This document shows positions 62,141 through 64,000 of a stretch of 64,000 bases of DNA, piece after piece (the first letter of the stretch is position 1; every line of letters starts with the position of its first letter). The translations under genes and the position numbers were made by a program. A model generated the notes under the pieces. It ran no database searches. It saw nothing but the letters and a program-made list of their open reading frames with translations, and was not told the DNA's origin. The stretch covers positions 3,202,001 to 3,266,000 of the forward strand of contig NZ_CP058595.1 in assembly GCF_013402795.1 (NCBI RefSeq), written 5' to 3'. The DNA is from Costertonia aggregata (GTDB lineage: Bacteria > Bacteroidota > Bacteroidia > Flavobacteriales > Flavobacteriaceae).

Positions 62141-64000
62141 TTATTTGGATGCTGTCAAGGATTGACGGTACATATAATCCGCAATTTGAAAAATAGCAAA
62201 ATTTTTATCTCCTGTCGAACCATTGAACATACCTCCTTGAGTTAGCTTATTCAATTGCTTGGCAAGTTTTATGGAATTACTTGTAAATAACAGACCATCA
62301 TGATTAATCGTCCAAGGAGTGTTTAAATAATTGGGTTTAAAGCTAGAATTCTCTATGGTAAGGGTTCGACCATTCCTAAATTCAAAAGTTACTTTCCTCC
62401 AATTAGTAGTCGTACTCCACATCGAAGAACGTTGAGCAAAAACATTATCAAGCACAACCTCGGGAATGCTATCAAAATTATCCGCCACATTTTTGTAAAA
62501 TTCAAAATATGTGTTTTCTCCAGGAAAAGAGTAAGCACCCAAATTATCAAAAACATCAATCCCTTTTTTAGCTATTCTTTTTTCACTTTTGGAAATGAAT
62601 TTTTTGAAACTTTCTAAATCACTGGGGGTAATCTCCAAGTCTTCAACTTTATTGTTTCCATATCGAGAAGCATCTATCTCTGTAATAAAATCATTTATTG
62701 CAGCAACACGAATTTCCTTAGGCATATTTGAAAATATCTCTCCTTCGTTTCTTTTAAGAACAAAAGACTCATTCTTCAAGCTATATTCGCGTATTTGAGA
62801 GTTTCTATGAAAACATCCATAGCTTCCGATAGCAAATGATATATTTTTTATAGGGTTATTGGATAAATCAACAAGGGATTCTGGTAGTTCATATTTTTCT
62901 ATCTTTTTATCAATGGTGTCTAAATAGAACCTATTTTTTCGGGTTTGGTCGGCAATTATTATTTTACCATCCTTAAAAACAGCATTGGAAATAAAAAAAT
63001 CAAGTTCCATAAATCGGTACCAACTATTTTTCTTCTTATCGAACTTAAATACGGTGCTTCCTTCAAAACCATACGGCTCATTTCTATACATTAGCCTTAT
63101 TTGAGGTCTGGGAATTGGAATCTCTTTGGTAAGTAATTTTGATGCGCCAAACTCAAACTGATTAATTTTGTAAATTTTCTTACTAGAAAGGGCGAAAAAA
63201 TTGTTGTTCCTCACACCGATTGCTATAGGGTAATGTCCAAGACTCTTTTCTGATTTAAAAACGACCTGAAATTTAGAATCCCTCAGTTCAACTTTCAAAT
63301 CATTATCAAGTAGATAGACAGACTCGTTTTCAGACACCTCAAAATCCTTTATCTGCGGAAGCTCTTTCCAATTAACCGAATCTATTTCAGACCAGAATAC
63401 ATTGCCTTGCTGATTGATAAGATAATAATTCCCGAAGGTTCTTATTTTACGAATATCTGGTCTATGTTTCTTTGAAAGCCTTTCATATTTTTTCTGGTCT
63501 AATGGAGTCGGTACTCTCTCCCAAGTTTTACAATTATCTTTTGTTTTATAAACTTTATTCCAGAATGAACCGAATAACCCAATACTCTCATCTTTGGAAA
63601 AGTGAATGGTAGAAAACCTGAGAACACTCTTTTTCTTTTCTATTCTATCGAATTCTTGCCATGTTTTTCCACTGTCTTCTGTATAATATATCAACTGAGA
63701 AGAACCGCTCATCCATGCCTTTCCGTTATCATTAATAAAAGCTGCGTCTATCCAACTGCCTTTACCAAATTTTATTTCTTCCCATGTTTTTCCCTGGTCA
63801 CCCGACCATAGGACAAAATCTGTATTGGAGTCATCGCCATGAATATAGCCAGATATCATTAAGGTGTCTTCCGAAAAGAAGTTAACTCTCTCGTAGATAC
63901 CTCCACCTGTAATTCCCTTTGGTTGCATAGGACCAAAACGCCAAAGTCCCTGAATGCTATCTGCATAATAAGTGTTGCCCGGTTTCGTAGCTAACCATAA
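62141..64000 (-). CDS. BNR/YCF48-like repeat protein (N terminus outside window)
   Basis: At least 619 residues are visible; the frame stays open to the right edge (24 further codons before the first in-window ATG at 63928), so the start lies outside. Repeated blocks such as WSGDQGKTWEEI, YYTEDSGKTWQEF, YKTKDNCKTWERV have the SxDxGxTW Asp-box signature of BNR/YCF48-like beta-propellers. The last 200 residues form a different domain with an EITPSDLESFKKFISKSEKR helix. Probably periplasmic or surface; function unknown. Confidence 0.75.
   Translation of the reverse strand, partial: LWLATKPGNTYYADSIQGLWRFGPMQPKGITGGGIYERVNFFSEDTLMISGYIHGDDSNTDFVLWSGDQGKTWEEIKFGKGSWIDAAFINDNGKAWMSGSSQLIYYTEDSGKTWQEFDRIEKKKSVLRFSTIHFSKDESIGLFGSFWNKVYKTKDNCKTWERVPTPLDQKKYERLSKKHRPDIRKIRTFGNYYLINQQGNVFWSEIDSVNWKELPQIKDFEVSENESVYLLDNDLKVELRDSKFQVVFKSEKSLGHYPIAIGVRNNNFFALSSKKIYKINQFEFGASKLLTKEIPIPRPQIRLMYRNEPYGFEGSTVFKFDKKKNSWYRFMELDFFISNAVFKDGKIIIADQTRKNRFYLDTIDKKIEKYELPESLVDLSNNPIKNISFAIGSYGCFHRNSQIREYSLKNESFVLKRNEGEIFSNMPKEIRVAAINDFITEIDASRYGNNKVEDLEITPSDLESFKKFISKSEKRIAKKGIDVFDNLGAYSFPGENTYFEFYKNVADNFDSIPEVVLDNVFAQRSSMWSTTTNWRKVTFEFRNGRTLTIENSSFKPNYLNTPWTINHDGLLFTSNSIKLAKQLNKLTQGGMFNGSTGDKNFAIFQIADYMYRQSLTASK

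Overview
The window looks like a piece of a flavobacterial (Bacteroidota) genome carrying a conjugative element. The evidence is the complete Bacteroidetes-type tra set (TraA, TraE-G, TraI-K, TraM-O, TraQ), the moderate to low GC, the TAnnTTTG-type promoter boxes and the absence of Shine-Dalgarno dependence. There is no rRNA, tRNA or housekeeping gene in view, so the sequence alone does not show whether this is an integrated element (ICE) or a large plasmid. No tyrosine integrase, large serine integrase or replication initiator was found.

Region 1 (1-19.5 kb) is a run of stress and maintenance genes: a GH15 glucoamylase-like enzyme (cut by the window edge), an SDR oxidoreductase, two DUF2383 four-helix proteins, a Cys-rich copper-type four-helix protein, a SYLF protein, a UvrD-family helicase, polyphosphate kinase, a GIY-YIG protein fused to a degenerate exonuclease domain, a CheY-like regulator, a Pycsar-effector-like membrane protein overlapping a DUF808 membrane protein, cardiolipin synthase, an MgtC/DUF4010 membrane protein, a D-lactate-dehydrogenase-like enzyme and a DUF3140 protein. 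Many are short single-gene units separated by hairpin terminators.

Region 2 (20.4-40.0 kb, minus strand) is the transfer machine. From upstream to downstream it has a degenerate Toprim-like protein, a DUF3945-like protein, a Toprim/primase-like protein, the coupling ATPase (VirD4-like), an XRE-type regulator, a 240-bp repeat-rich gene-free stretch, then traA (ParA), a DUF3408 protein, a TraD-like membrane protein, traE, traF, traG (VirB4-like ATPase), traI, traJ, traK, traM, traN, traO and a very large repeat-bearing TraQ-like lipoprotein.

Region 3 (40.0-53.0 kb, plus strand) is divergently transcribed from a palindromic promoter at about 40.0 kb. It holds an M23 peptidase, two unknown proteins, a DUF1896 protein and a 1668-residue methyltransferase-helicase. 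An AT-rich CPBP-protease insert follows, then a reduced PRTRC cassette (E, C, possible F, B, ThiF).

Region 4 (53.3-59.1 kb) is stabilisation and mobilisation: an AbiEi/AbiEii-type toxin-antitoxin pair with a palindromic operator, an unknown overlapping gene pair, a hairpin-rich candidate oriT, MobC, a MobB-type relaxase with an overlapping out-of-frame ORF, a small DNA-binding-like protein and a serine resolvase with a 13-bp inverted repeat upstream.

Region 5 (59.1-64 kb) is accessory and partly decayed: a lipoprotein, a frameshifted TlpA-like thioredoxin gene, a DinB-family protein, a gene fragment, and a BNR/YCF48-like sensor-type protein that runs off the right edge. A 36-bp imperfect direct repeat brackets the TlpA and DinB genes.
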